From Gordonia terrae (GTDB lineage Bacteria > Actinomycetota > Actinomycetes > Mycobacteriales > Mycobacteriaceae), in the NCBI RefSeq assembly GCF_001698225.1, contig NZ_CP016594.1:2914001-2978000 (forward strand): a DNA stretch of 64,000 nucleotides, given 5' to 3'. Below, piece after piece: positions 42,088 through 51,003 of the stretch. Positions within the stretch are counted from its first letter, which is position 1, and each line of letters opens with the position of its first letter. The position numbers were made by a program, and so were the translations under genes. The notes under the pieces were generated by a model that was given only the letters and a program-made list of their open reading frames with translations, searched no databases and was not told the origin of the DNA.

Positions 42088-42852
42088 TCAGGAACCGTGC
42101 GGGTCATGGTCGTTCAGCGTGGCCACGACGCCGGCGTAGTCGCCGCGCGCCTCGCCCCAGCGCAGGAACTTCACCCGCTCGACGAGTAGCTCGGTGGCGT
42201 CGGGTTGCGTGCCGATGAGGTCGATCACCTCGTCGGCGAACTCGTCGAGCGGCATGGCGAAGTCGCTGTCGCGCTGTCCCGGCATCAGATCGGTGCGTAC
42301 CGCCGGCGGCACGAGTTCGATGACCTCGACCGAGGTACCGGCGAATTGCAGGCGCAATGACTCGCTCAGCATGTGGATGGCGGCCTTGGTGGCGTTGTAG
42401 GTCGGTGTCACCCGCAGCGGGGCGAACGCCAGGCCCGAGGACACGGTCATGATCGTGGCGGCTGGTCGCGTCTGCAGATGGTCGATGAATGCCGCGACGA
42501 GACGAATGGGACCGAGAAGGTTGGTCGTGATGGTCGCTTCGGCGGTGTCGAGAAACCCTGCCGGGGACGACCAGTCCTCGACACGCATGATCCCCGCCAT
42601 CGCGATGAGGACGTCGAGGTCCGGATGCTCGGCGATGACCTGTCGGGCCGCCGCGTCGACACCCGCCGGGTCGGCGATGTCGATTGCGACGGTGTGCAGA
42701 CCGGGGTGGTCCTCTCGAATCCGGTCGAGGAGTTCGGTGCGCCGCCCGCCGACGATGACGGTGTTGCCCTTGTCGTGCAGGCGGGTGGCGAGCGCCAGGC
42801 CGATCCCGCTCGTCGCGCCGGGGATGAAAATGGTGTTTCCGGTGAGGTTCAT
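42088..42852 (-). CDS. short-chain dehydrogenase/reductase
   Basis: 254 residues from ATG 42852. Rossmann motif IPGATSGIGLALATRL, the AMAGIMRVED segment, catalytic Ser in MTVSSGLAFAPLRVT and Y-x3-K in TYNATKAAIHMLSESL are present. It resembles DltE-like SDRs that are usually divergent from MmyB-type regulators, as here. It should interconvert an alcohol and ketone with NAD(P)H in the cytosol. Substrate unknown. Confidence 0.92.
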   Translation of the reverse strand: MNLTGNTIFIPGATSGIGLALATRLHDKGNTVIVGGRRTELLDRIREDHPGLHTVAIDIADPAGVDAAARQVIAEHPDLDVLIAMAGIMRVEDWSSPAGFLDTAEATITTNLLGPIRLVAAFIDHLQTRPAATIMTVSSGLAFAPLRVTPTYNATKAAIHMLSESLRLQFAGTSVEVIELVPPAVRTDLMPGQRDSDFAMPLDEFADEVIDLIGTQPDATELLVERVKFLRWGEARGDYAGVVATLNDHDPHGS

Positions 42853-42953
42853 GTCTTCGAGTCTCCGATCTGTTGGCCAGCCGATCCAGAGTGCGGTCAT
42901 CGGGGGATCGCCGATCCCTGGCAACGCGATTTCCGTGCCGCGATACTGGCCAG
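42853..42953. promoter_or_regulatory. divergent SDR / MmyB-regulator promoter region
   Basis: GATACT at 42942-42947 is a good -10 ending six bases before ATG 42954, implying a leaderless regulator mRNA. The inverted repeat GGGATC-GCC-GATCCC (42904-42918) and two TGGCCAG motifs are candidate regulator-binding sites for both genes. Confidence 0.5.
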
Positions 42954-43805
42954 ATGGATCGTGATGCGCTGGCCGGTTTCCTCGTGAGCCGACGCAACGG
43001 GCTGCAACCGTCGGATGTGGGTATCCCGGCAGGCGCTCGCCGGCGCACAACCGGTCTCCGTCGCGAAGAGGTGGCACAGCTGGCAATGATGTCGACCGAT
43101 TACTACACCCGGCTCGAGCAGCGGCGTGGACCCCAGCCCAGTACCCAGATGCTCGCGGCGCTGGCCCGCGCCCTGCGGCTCACCGCCGATGAGCGCGACT
43201 ACCTGTTCCGCGTCGCCGGGCACAGCGCACCGGATCGGATGGTGGCGTCGGACCACATCGCTCCGGGGCTTCTGCGCGTGCTGGACCGCTTGGCCGGGAC
43301 GCCTGCCCTCATCCTCTCCGCCCTCGGCGAGACCTTGATCCAGAACGACTGCGCGCGAGCACTGTTCGGCGACAGCGGCCATCTCACCGGAATGGATCGC
43401 AGCGCAATCTACCGGTGGTTCGTGCACCCCGACGACGAGCGCAGCCGCTATCCGGCCGACGACCACGAGCGGCAGAGTCGGGCACAGGTCGCCTCACTGC
43501 GGGCCGCATACGGCGTGATGGGCGCACAATCGCGTGCCGGGGCGATGGTCGCCGAACTCCTCCGCCGGAGCAGCGAATTCGCCGTGCTCTGGGACACCCA
43601 CATGGTGAGTCGACGCTTCGAGGACCACAAGATCCTGCTCCACCCCGAGGTCGGCGCGATCGAGGTCGATTGTCAGGCCTTGTTCACCGAGGACGAGACC
43701 CAGGTGCTGCTCGTGCTGACGGCGGCACCACGGACCGACGCGGCCGGCAAGATCGAGTTGCTCAACGTGCTCGGAACACAGCAGCTCGGACTCGGCCCGC
43801 GCTGA
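42954..43805 (+). CDS. XRE-type regulator with MmyB-like ligand domain
   Basis: 283 residues. The N-terminal helix-turn-helix (residues about 10-75: RRTTGLRREEVAQLAMMSTD, YYTRLEQRRGPQPSTQMLAA) is the MmyB-group signature. The C-terminal 190 residues form the PAS-like, fatty-acid-binding MmyB domain (APGLLRVLDRLAGTPALILS, IYRWFVHPDDERSRYP). It probably represses the divergent SDR gene in response to a hydrophobic ligand. Confidence 0.92.
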   Translation: MDRDALAGFLVSRRNGLQPSDVGIPAGARRRTTGLRREEVAQLAMMSTDYYTRLEQRRGPQPSTQMLAALARALRLTADERDYLFRVAGHSAPDRMVASDHIAPGLLRVLDRLAGTPALILSALGETLIQNDCARALFGDSGHLTGMDRSAIYRWFVHPDDERSRYPADDHERQSRAQVASLRAAYGVMGAQSRAGAMVAELLRRSSEFAVLWDTHMVSRRFEDHKILLHPEVGAIEVDCQALFTEDETQVLLVLTAAPRTDAAGKIELLNVLGTQQLGLGPR

Positions 43806-43823
43806 CGGTCCGGCAGACCCGGA

Positions 43824-44294
43824 CTACGCCGTCCCGGCGGGCCGGGTGTTGATCCGACGCCCGATCGCCGACACCTGCCGGAGCTGCGCACGCGTCAGCC
43901 GATCGACGACGAGTTCGCGCACATTGGCGAGATATCCGGGAGCGGTGGCGACCACCTTCTCCCAACCCGACTCGGTGAGAACGGCATTCGTGAACCGTCC
44001 GTTCTCCGGGCACGGGTGACGTCGAACCCAACCCCGCTTCTCGAGCCTGGAAACCACGTGCGACAGCCGCGACAACGAGCCGTAGGACAGCTCCGCGAGT
44101 TGGCTCATCCGCAGAGTGCGCTCGGGAGCTTCGGACAGCGCAGACATCACTTCGTATTCGAAATGGGTGATCTGGGCGTCGCGGAGGAGCTGGGCGTCGA
44201 GCGCGTGGGGCAGGTGGGCGAGCGCCGTTGCCACCTGAATCCAGGCGTCCATCTCCTCGTCGTCGAGCCAGTTCGGCTCGGGGGCAGTGGACAT
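43824..44294 (-). CDS. MarR family transcriptional regulator
   Basis: 156 residues from ATG 44294. Winged helix: THFEYEVMSALSEAPERTLR, LAELSYGSLSRLSHVVSRLE, KRGWVRRHPCPENGRFTNAVL. One Cys (HPCPEN) sits in the wing and might sense oxidants. It is divergent from doxX across 114 bases containing the perfect dyad ACTTGA/TCAAGT, so it probably represses doxX and itself. Confidence 0.92.
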   Translation of the reverse strand: MSTAPEPNWLDDEEMDAWIQVATALAHLPHALDAQLLRDAQITHFEYEVMSALSEAPERTLRMSQLAELSYGSLSRLSHVVSRLEKRGWVRRHPCPENGRFTNAVLTESGWEKVVATAPGYLANVRELVVDRLTRAQLRQVSAIGRRINTRPAGTA

Positions 44295-44364
44295 CTGCGC
44301 AGTGTATACGAAGTGAACACGTCCGCGATCAGGTTGACGCATCAAGTGTGACCACCTAGCCTTC

Positions 44365-44380
44365 ACTTGATACTTCAAGT
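44365..44380. promoter_or_regulatory. MarR operator candidate upstream of doxX
   Basis: ACTTGATACTTCAAGT is a perfect 6+6 inverted repeat with a 4-base centre, 28 bases before the doxX start. A second half-like ATCAAGTG lies at 44341-44348. Confidence 0.55.
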
Positions 44381-44408
44381 CAAACCCACCTAGTAAGGCG
44401 GCTCAGTC

Positions 44409-44873
44409 ATGACCAACCCCATCGTCCGCAGCGCGGGCATCCTCATCGGACGCGTCGCTCTCGGCGTGATCTTCCTGGCTCACGGCCTGCAGAAGTTCCA
44501 GCAGAACGGCTGGACGGGACCACAGACCGGGTTCGACATGATGGGTGTGCCGGCCGCGTCGTTCTCGGCGTTCGTGGTCACGTGGCTCGAGATCCTCGGC
44601 GGCATCGCCCTGATCGTCGGAGTGCTGACCCCGATCATCGCCGCGCTGTTCGTCATCGACATGGTCGGCGCGCTGTTCATCGCCCACGTCGACAGCGGGA
44701 TCTGGGTCTCCGACGGCGGATACGAGTTCGTCCTCGCACTCGCGGCCGGTTCGCTGCTGCTGGCGGTCGTCGGCGCCGGACGGTTCAGCGTCGACGCCGC
44801 GCTGGGCTCGAAGGTGAGTTGGCTCGCCACCGACGACTCCCGCTCGGGCGAGCTCGCCGGCACCTCTCGCTGA
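44409..44873 (+). CDS. DoxX family membrane protein
   Basis: 154 residues with four membrane segments: GRVALGVIFLAHGLQKFQQN, WLEILGGIALIVGVLTPIIA, FVIDMVGALFIAHV, and FVLALAAGSLLLAVVGAGR. LAHGLQK and the VTWLEILGG helix are DoxX hallmarks. Related proteins form oxidoreductase complexes handling thiosulfate or oxidative stress. Divergent from and likely controlled by the MarR gene; followed by a strong terminator. Confidence 0.9.
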   Translation: MTNPIVRSAGILIGRVALGVIFLAHGLQKFQQNGWTGPQTGFDMMGVPAASFSAFVVTWLEILGGIALIVGVLTPIIAALFVIDMVGALFIAHVDSGIWVSDGGYEFVLALAAGSLLLAVVGAGRFSVDAALGSKVSWLATDDSRSGELAGTSR

Positions 44874-44882
44874 CGCCCGCAT

Positions 44883-44920
44883 GACGCCACGCCCTGGTCC
44901 ATCGGCCAGGGCGTGGCGTC
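44883..44920 (+). terminator. perfect 15-pair hairpin terminator
   Basis: GACGCCACGCCCTGG (44883-44897) and CCAGGGCGTGGCGTC (44906-44920) pair perfectly around an 8-base loop just after doxX. It separates doxX from the SMR pair. Confidence 0.85.
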
Positions 44921-44962
44921 GTTCGCCTAGAGTCGCCATAGACCCCGAGCGGAACGAGAGAC

Positions 44963-45307
44963 ATGACCTGGGTGATGCTGATCGCGGCGATTGCCTCGGA
45001 GGTGGCGGCGACGTTGTCGCTGAAGGGTTCAGAGACCGAACCGGCGCTGTATGCGGTCGTCGCCCTGGGCTACACGATTGCGTTTGCACTCCTCGCCGGA
45101 GTCCTCAAGCGCGGCATGGGGATCGGCGTCGCCTACGGAATCTGGTCGGCGTCGGGGGTGGCCCTCACCGCGATTCTGGCGACCTGGATCTTCGACGAAC
45201 CCTTCGGGATCGTGATGGGGATCGGCATCGTGTGCATCATGGTCGGGGTGGTGCTGGTCGAGACCGGTCACCGGCGACCTGTCGACGCCGGCGCACCGGA
45301 GGCCTGA
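44963..45307 (+). CDS. SMR multidrug transporter, first subunit
   Basis: 114 residues, four membrane helices. The essential Glu lies in the first helix (AAIASEVAATLSLKGSE), and GVAYGIWSASGVALTAILAT is the third-helix signature. SMR proteins exchange cationic drugs or guanidinium for protons as antiparallel dimers. A second SMR gene starts 3 bases downstream, so this is probably a heterodimeric pump. A polar tail of about 14 residues is present. Confidence 0.9.
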   Translation: MTWVMLIAAIASEVAATLSLKGSETEPALYAVVALGYTIAFALLAGVLKRGMGIGVAYGIWSASGVALTAILATWIFDEPFGIVMGIGIVCIMVGVVLVETGHRRPVDAGAPEA

Positions 45308-45309
45308 CC

Positions 45310-45630
45310 GTGGGCTATCTCTTCATCGTGGCGGCCATCATCGCCGAGGTCACCGGCACTCTCGCATTGCGCGCCGCAGCCACCGGGAGTCGGCGTTTCT
45401 ACGGACTGGTCGTGGCCGGGTACCTGACCGCGTTCGTCGCATTGACACTCGGACTGAGACACGGTGTGCCCCTTGGTGTCGCCTATGGCATCTGGGCGGC
45501 CGCCGGCGTCGCGGCCACGGCGGTCGCCGCACACTTCCTGTTCCGCGAACGCCTCAACCGCCGGATGGTCACCGGAATCGGCGTGATCATCGTGGGTGTG
45601 CTTCTCATCGAGTTGGGTGCGCTGCACTGA
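45310..45630 (+). CDS. SMR multidrug transporter, second subunit
   Basis: 106 residues from GTG 45310. Helix 1 AAIIAEVTGTLALRAA keeps the Glu; LGVAYGIWAAAGVAATAVAA is helix 3. It has no C-terminal extension, unlike its partner. Immediate tandem placement indicates co-expression as an EbrAB/YkkCD-like pair with fixed, opposite topologies. Confidence 0.9.
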   Translation: MGYLFIVAAIIAEVTGTLALRAAATGSRRFYGLVVAGYLTAFVALTLGLRHGVPLGVAYGIWAAAGVAATAVAAHFLFRERLNRRMVTGIGVIIVGVLLIELGALH

Positions 45631-45767
45631 CATCCGGGCTTCGTTCACGAGGCCGGGTCACCGGGTGGCTTCGACGCGACGCCTCGACCTCGACACGCTC
45701 CTTCGTCGCTCGCTCGGCCCGGCGGCTGCGCTCGGTGTCGGCTCGATCAGCGGGTGGGCGCGCACGT

Positions 45768-45798
45768 GACGCGTGAGCGGTCGTCTCACTCACGCGTC
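45768..45798. terminator. hairpin overlapping the end of the BrkB-like gene
   Basis: GACGCGTGAG (45768-45777) and CTCACGCGTC (45789-45798) pair perfectly with an 11-base loop. The right arm lies inside the last codons of the minus-strand gene and the loop contains its stop codon. It probably terminates both the SMR operon and the converging gene. The rest of 45631-45785 shows only GC-rich simple sequence. Confidence 0.65.
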
Positions 45799-46790
45799 CG
45801 CGGGTCCTCCAATTCGGCGTCGGAGTCGACGTCGCGCGGATTGTCGAAGGAGACATCGATCTCCTGGAAGCCCTTGTTGCGCTGCGCGAGAACCTGTGCC
45901 GCGTATGCCGCCTCATCCCCCTTCGTCAAGCTGACGTTGTCGGTGAAGGGGGTCAGCAGCGACCGCGGGTAGAGGCGATCGACACGGACCGCATTGGTCT
46001 CGAGACAGAACACGATCACGATCGACGACACGTACAGAAACGCCAGCAGGCCGAGCACGATCGCGAAGACCCCGTTGGTCGAACTCGCGTTCCCGATGAC
46101 GTGCTGCACGTAGACCGCGCCGAAGGTCTGGATGATCTGCCAGCAGACCGCTGCGCCGAAAGCTCCTGGCAGAACGTCCCGTACCGACACGTCACGGGCG
46201 GTGCCGATCCGGAACGCAATCGTGAACACCAACGTACTCAGCGCCACCGACGCCAGGATGGCAAGCCAACGGCCCACGATCCCCAGCTCGAATGCCGCCG
46301 AGACGCCGTTGACGATGGTCAGCCCGATCACCGCGACGCCGATGGTGGACAGCAACAACAGCCCACGCAGACGGGCGAAGATCGGATCGGGGCGCTCATT
46401 GCGCGGGACCGCCCAGATCGTGTTCATCGCGTTCTGGGCGGCGACTGCGACACCGAGGCCGCCGTACAGCGACACCACGATCCCGATGACGATCGCAGTG
46501 ACCCCGCCACTGAGCTTCTCGGGTTCCTCGAGTTGCCCACCGATGACCGGGATCTGACTCATCGCCGAGTCCAGGATTCGTTCCTGCAGGTCGGGGTTGT
46601 CGGCCAGGACGATACCCAGCACGGTCGCGAACAGCAGCAGTAGCGGGAACAGCGAGATGAACGCGTAATAGGCGCACAGCGCAGCGAGATATGCGCCCTG
46701 ATCATCGACGAACTTGTAGATGACGGCAAGCGGAAAGCCCGTCGCAGGATGACGCCGCTGGAACCGGTCGACCCGCTCGGTCATCGACAC
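45786..46790 (-). CDS. YihY/BrkB family membrane protein (copy 1)
   Basis: 334 residues from GTG 46790 (ATG 46784 is equally possible). Six membrane segments. Family motifs: AALCAYYAFISLFPLLLLF, VIVSLYGGLGVAVAAQNAMN type segment, RDVLPGAFGAAVCWQIIQTF, and VFAIVLGLLAFLYVSSIVIV. The C-terminal 80 residues are polar and acidic. Function is unsettled; the older 'ribonuclease BN' name is not supported. A second, divergent family member is at 58.6 kb. Confidence 0.9.
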   Translation of the reverse strand: MSMTERVDRFQRRHPATGFPLAVIYKFVDDQGAYLAALCAYYAFISLFPLLLLFATVLGIVLADNPDLQERILDSAMSQIPVIGGQLEEPEKLSGGVTAIVIGIVVSLYGGLGVAVAAQNAMNTIWAVPRNERPDPIFARLRGLLLLSTIGVAVIGLTIVNGVSAAFELGIVGRWLAILASVALSTLVFTIAFRIGTARDVSVRDVLPGAFGAAVCWQIIQTFGAVYVQHVIGNASSTNGVFAIVLGLLAFLYVSSIVIVFCLETNAVRVDRLYPRSLLTPFTDNVSLTKGDEAAYAAQVLAQRNKGFQEIDVSFDNPRDVDSDAELEDPRTRE

Positions 46791-46926
46791 CCGATCATCC
46801 CCTTCCTCGACGGATCGTCATCGTCACCCGCTCCGTCGAACGAGTCGCTCACCGGGGGTTACCACGGTGCTGCCGACTCTAACCCGGGGGCTGACGGATC
46901 CATCGATACGTCATCGGATCGGCGGT

Positions 46927-48261
46927 TCACCGAAGTGGATCAGCGCCGGGGATGCCGAGTGCCCGGAAAGGTCGGCCGAGACGCCAGAACGCGAGGCCGG
47001 CGAGACCGCGTGGAAAGAACCGCTCCGTGGTCGTGATCTCCACGACGCCGGCCGTCCCAGCCGCATCATCGATCTGATGCTCTCGATACGATCTGCCGAA
47101 TCGGTTGTCGCGGAGTCGTACTCGAAGAAGATCGGGACGTCGGGCGAGCGCGATCTCGCCTCGGTGCCGCGCCTCCCGTTCGAGCCGGTCCCAGACCGTC
47201 GTGGTGCTCGCGCGCTCGCTGGTGCGGGTGACCCGCTCGAAGATCTCCTCACCGGCCCAGTCCGGGTCGGTGGGAAGGGGTTCGGCCGGAGACACGTCGG
47301 CGGAGGCATTGGCCCACGAGGCCCGGCCGTCACCGCGCGCAGACCGCTCGAGGGTGCGGGCCACCGCCTCCGAGTAGGGGGTCAGGCCGCCCTCCGGCCG
47401 ATCGATGATCGCGTCGACCGCCCGGTCGCGACACACGGCGTCGCATTCGAGAGATTCGATCAGCGGCCGTGCGATCTTGCCGCGAATGGGGGTGACGAAC
47501 CGGACCCATCGACTGGCCAGTGCCGGAGTGAGATAGGGAAGCACCACCATGATCCGGGGACGGAGGCCGGCGACCTCGGCATACACCTGCATCATGTCGC
47601 CGTACTCCAGGACGTCCGGTCCACCGATGTCCCACGTTCGTGATGACGGGACCATGGCGGTGGCCGCCTCGACGAGGTAGTGCAGCGCATCGTCGACCGC
47701 GATCGGCTGGATCTTGTTGTGGACCCATCGAGGAGTGGTCATCGCGGGCAAGCGCTCGGTGAGGTGCCGGATGAGTTCGAACGACGCCGATCCCGAGCCG
47801 ATCAGCGTGCCCGCCTGCAATGCGACGGTCTCGATCGGCGAGTCGATCAGGATGTCACCGACCTCGGCTCGGGACGCGAGATGTTCGGAGAGATCGGTGC
47901 CGGTGGGGTGCAGGCCACCCAGATACACGATCCGGGCGACCCCGTTCTGCTGGGCCGCCGCGACCACGTTCTCCGCAGCGCGCCGCTCCTCCGCGGCGAA
48001 GTCGGCGTCGGTGCTCATCGAATGCACCAGGTGGTAGACGACGTCGACTCCGGCGAACGCCTTCACCAGTGAGTCACGGTCGGAGAGGTCGCCTTCGACC
48101 ACCTCGGCACCCGGATCGGACAGCCACGGTGCACCGGACAGCTTGTCCGGCGTCCGCGCCAGCGCGCGGACGCTGTGTCCGCGTGCCAGCAACCGCGGCG
48201 CCAACCGACCTCCGACGTAGCCGGTTGCTCCGGTGACCAGACAGGTTCGCGACTCGTCCAC
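46927..48261 (-). CDS. NAD(P)-binding SDR-like protein fused to DUF2867
   Basis: 444 residues, GTG start. The N-terminal atypical SDR (LVTGATGYVGGRLAPRLLAR, DVVYHLVHSMSTD, GDILIDSPIETVALQAGTLI) spans about 1-300. The DUF2867 region (FGRSYREHQIDDAAG, FFPRGLAGLAFWRLGRPF) forms the end. This two-domain layout is common in actinobacteria, where it is annotated only as an NAD-dependent epimerase-like protein. It has no operon partner. The reaction is unknown; the fold suggests oxidation, reduction or binding of a nucleotide-linked or lipid substrate. Confidence 0.87.
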   Translation of the reverse strand: MDESRTCLVTGATGYVGGRLAPRLLARGHSVRALARTPDKLSGAPWLSDPGAEVVEGDLSDRDSLVKAFAGVDVVYHLVHSMSTDADFAAEERRAAENVVAAAQQNGVARIVYLGGLHPTGTDLSEHLASRAEVGDILIDSPIETVALQAGTLIGSGSASFELIRHLTERLPAMTTPRWVHNKIQPIAVDDALHYLVEAATAMVPSSRTWDIGGPDVLEYGDMMQVYAEVAGLRPRIMVVLPYLTPALASRWVRFVTPIRGKIARPLIESLECDAVCRDRAVDAIIDRPEGGLTPYSEAVARTLERSARGDGRASWANASADVSPAEPLPTDPDWAGEEIFERVTRTSERASTTTVWDRLEREARHRGEIALARRPDLLRVRLRDNRFGRSYREHQIDDAAGTAGVVEITTTERFFPRGLAGLAFWRLGRPFRALGIPGADPLR

Positions 48262-48391
48262 CTGACTCCTCTGCTCGGGGTTTGTCCCCAGGTTAGGAGC
48301 GCGTTGGTGTCATGTCGTCCGGTCGGAGCGGTCGGTGCACGATCGTTCTCTGCGGCCACGATTCAGTAACGACAAGGCGGACCGGCGCAGC

Positions 48392-49747
48392 TCACCGCGC
48401 TCGATCGGCGCTGCTCGTCGACTCCCGAACCCGGTTCGGACGAGGCAGACCGAGATGGTCGCGCAAGGTAGTTCCTTCGTAGCCCTCGCGGAACAGGCCC
48501 CGTGTGCGCAGGATCGGCACCACGGTCTCGGCGAACGTGTCGAACCCACCGGGGAGGTACGGAGGCATGACGTTGAAGCCGTCCGCGGCACCGGCATCGA
48601 GCCACTCGACCATCGTGTCGGCGATCTGTTCGGGCGTGCCCGCCACGACCCGGTGTCCGCGCGCCCCGGCGAGGCGGTGCAACAACTGCCGCAAGGTGGG
48701 GCGTTCGCGGCGGACGATGTCGGCGTAGACCTGGGTGCGCGATTTCTTGTTGTTCGTGACGTCCCCCGCATCGCCGAAGGCCTCGATCGGCACCGGTGCA
48801 TCGAGTTCGAGGTCATCGAGGTCGACGTAGGCGAAGTCCTTCAGCTGCATCAGTCCGAAGGCCGGGATGGTCAGCTCGTTGAATTCGGTCTCGAGTCTGC
48901 GTGCCTCGGCTTCGGTTCCGCCGATGAACGGACTGAGACCGGGCAGGATCTTGATGTGCTCGGGGTCGCGACCGAGCGCGGCCGCCTTGCCCTTGACGTC
49001 GGCGTAGAACGCCTGCGCGTCGTTGATGCGCTGCTGGGCGGTGAAGATCGCCTCGGCATGACGCGCCGCGAACTCCCGGCCGTGATCGGAGGAGCCGGCT
49101 TGCACCAACACCGGGTGTCCCTGAGGCGGACGCGGAGTGGTCAACGGCCCGGCCACGTTGACGTGTGGACCACTGATGCGAGGCGCCGTGATGCGGGTGG
49201 GATCGGCGTACTGTCCTGCCTCCCGATCGATCCGGACTGCATCGTCGTCCCACGAATCCCACAGCGTGAGAACTGCTTCGACGAACGCTTCCGCTCGTTC
49301 GTACCGCGTGCGGGCATCCGGATTACCGGGTAGTCCGAAATTGCGGGCCGCGTCCGGGGAGTCGGTGGTGACGATGTTCCACGCCGCGCGCCCCCGGGAC
49401 AGATGGTCGAGGCTCGAGAGCGCGCGGGCGAGGTGCCACGCGTAGGAGTACGTGGTCGACGCGGTGGCGATGAGGCCAATGCGCTCGGTGGCACCGGCGA
49501 TCGTGGCCAACGTCAGCAACGGGTCGAGTCGGCCGGCAGCGTTGAATTCGATGTTCGCGTCGAGTTTCGGGATGTCGGCGAGGAACACCGCGTCGAAGGC
49601 TGCTGCCTCGGCCGATCGAGCCAACTCGGTGTAGAACGCCGGGTCGAACATCCGCTCCGGCGTCGAACTGGGGTGACGCCAGGCCGCCTCGTGATGCCCG
49701 GAGGACAGGATGAACAGATTGAGATGGAGTTGGCGACGATCAGCCAT
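48392..49747 (-). CDS. NtaA/SnaA/DszA-type FMNH2-dependent monooxygenase
   Basis: 451 residues, the normal length of this LLM group. Motifs: HLNLFILSSGHHEAAWRHP, FDAVFLADIPKLDANIEF, IGLIATASTTYSYAWHLARA, GRAAWNIVTTDSPDAARNFG, QGHPVLVQAGSSDHGREFAA. Such enzymes use FMNH2 and O2 to cleave C-N or C-S bonds (nitrilotriacetate, dibenzothiophene sulfone, alkyl sulfones). The flavin reductase is not next door. It is the last gene of a three-gene unit with an acyl-CoA-dehydrogenase-fold monooxygenase and a hydrolase. Confidence 0.9.
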   Translation of the reverse strand: MADRRQLHLNLFILSSGHHEAAWRHPSSTPERMFDPAFYTELARSAEAAAFDAVFLADIPKLDANIEFNAAGRLDPLLTLATIAGATERIGLIATASTTYSYAWHLARALSSLDHLSRGRAAWNIVTTDSPDAARNFGLPGNPDARTRYERAEAFVEAVLTLWDSWDDDAVRIDREAGQYADPTRITAPRISGPHVNVAGPLTTPRPPQGHPVLVQAGSSDHGREFAARHAEAIFTAQQRINDAQAFYADVKGKAAALGRDPEHIKILPGLSPFIGGTEAEARRLETEFNELTIPAFGLMQLKDFAYVDLDDLELDAPVPIEAFGDAGDVTNNKKSRTQVYADIVRRERPTLRQLLHRLAGARGHRVVAGTPEQIADTMVEWLDAGAADGFNVMPPYLPGGFDTFAETVVPILRTRGLFREGYEGTTLRDHLGLPRPNRVRESTSSADRAR

Positions 49748-49785
49748 GGGGGACGCGGTGTTCCTTTGCGGAAGTGATGACGTGG

Positions 49786-51003
49786 TCAGAAGTACGTGTT
49801 GTCGGGCAGGGTCGTGTCGTTGACCAGCAGGTCACCGATCGCGCGGTTCTTGAATCGAGTGGGGTTGTGCGACGCGACTGTCCGGATGTTGCGCCAGTGG
49901 CGGTCGAGATTGGCCGATCGTTTGACGGCCGACGCACCGCCCACATCGAACAGCAACGTCGCGGCGCGAAGGGCCAGGTCGTCGACGACGACCTGGGCCT
50001 GTGAGGCGCGCAGCGCTGCTTCGTGGACCACGGCATCGTCGGTTCGACCGTCGACAACCGTGCCGGGGATCCGGGCGAGATCATCGGCGACGTCGAGGAC
50101 GACCGAACGCGTGGCCTGTGCCAGCGACGAGATCTCACCGACGACCTCGAGCAGCACCGGATCCTCTCTCGGTACATCTGCGGACCCGTGGGTGAAGCTG
50201 CGTGTGCGACCTCTGAGGAGGTTCACCGCGTCATCGACGATCGCAAGGGCGTTCCCGGCGACGACGGCGTTGAGGTAGTGCTGGTAGAAGGGACCGAGGT
50301 GCCAGCGTGGGATCGTGCTCAGGTCCTCCGGAGGGAGGGTCACCTCGTCGGCGAGAACGCTGACTCCCTCGAAACGGGTTGTGCCGGTACCGGTCAGGGA
50401 CTGGCCGAAGCCGTCCCAATCGTCCTCGACGATGATCCCGGGCCGATCGAGCGGTATCAGCGCCTGCACGGGCACGCCGCCCGGGGTGACACCGGTGACG
50501 AAGGTGTGCTCGGAGTACAGCGTGCCCGTCGAGTAGTACTTGACGCCGTCCAGCCGATAGCCGTCGCCGTCGGGCGTGAACGTGGTCGACTTGGCGAAAT
50601 CACCGGCATGCCTGCTGCTCAGTTCGTTGTTCCCGTTGCCGATCAGCTCGCCGGCCGCGACCCGCTGTAACCACAGCTCACGGCGCGGAGAATGCGGCCA
50701 CAGCAAGATGTCCTCGACGGTGCCGTAGTGCGCCCGGAGCAGATGGCCGAGGTTGGAGTCCGCGCGGCTTAGCCGGATGACGAGATCGAAGAGTTCGCGG
50801 ACGGTGGCACCCCCGCCGCCGTCGGCGGGCGTGAGCCGATAGGCGCCCAGTCTTGCTGCCTTCAGCCACCGCACCTGTTCGTGGGGTGCGGTCCCGGTGT
50901 GCTCGCGCTCGAAACTGCCGTCCGCGATCCGGTCCAGCAGGGCGTCGAGTTCGATCGAGCCCGGGCGGACCGGGACCTGGGTGGGATCCGCGGAGATGGT
51001 CAT
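49786..51003 (-). CDS. acyl-CoA-dehydrogenase-fold monooxygenase (DszC/SfnC-like)
   Basis: 405 residues; ATG 51003 overlaps the hydrolase stop (ATGA). Flavin-binding core: YRLTPADGGGGATVRELFDL, RADSNLGHLLRAHYGTVEDI, YRLDGVKYYSTGTLYSEHTF, RHWRNIRTVASHNPTRFKNR. The standard acyl-CoA-dehydrogenase catalytic Glu region is not evident, and the C-terminus matches the DszC/SfnC group that hydroxylates or sulfoxidises with FMNH2. It probably works with the neighbouring NtaA/DszA-type enzyme on an organosulfur or organonitrogen compound. Confidence 0.87.
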   Translation of the reverse strand: MTISADPTQVPVRPGSIELDALLDRIADGSFEREHTGTAPHEQVRWLKAARLGAYRLTPADGGGGATVRELFDLVIRLSRADSNLGHLLRAHYGTVEDILLWPHSPRRELWLQRVAAGELIGNGNNELSSRHAGDFAKSTTFTPDGDGYRLDGVKYYSTGTLYSEHTFVTGVTPGGVPVQALIPLDRPGIIVEDDWDGFGQSLTGTGTTRFEGVSVLADEVTLPPEDLSTIPRWHLGPFYQHYLNAVVAGNALAIVDDAVNLLRGRTRSFTHGSADVPREDPVLLEVVGEISSLAQATRSVVLDVADDLARIPGTVVDGRTDDAVVHEAALRASQAQVVVDDLALRAATLLFDVGGASAVKRSANLDRHWRNIRTVASHNPTRFKNRAIGDLLVNDTTLPDNTYF

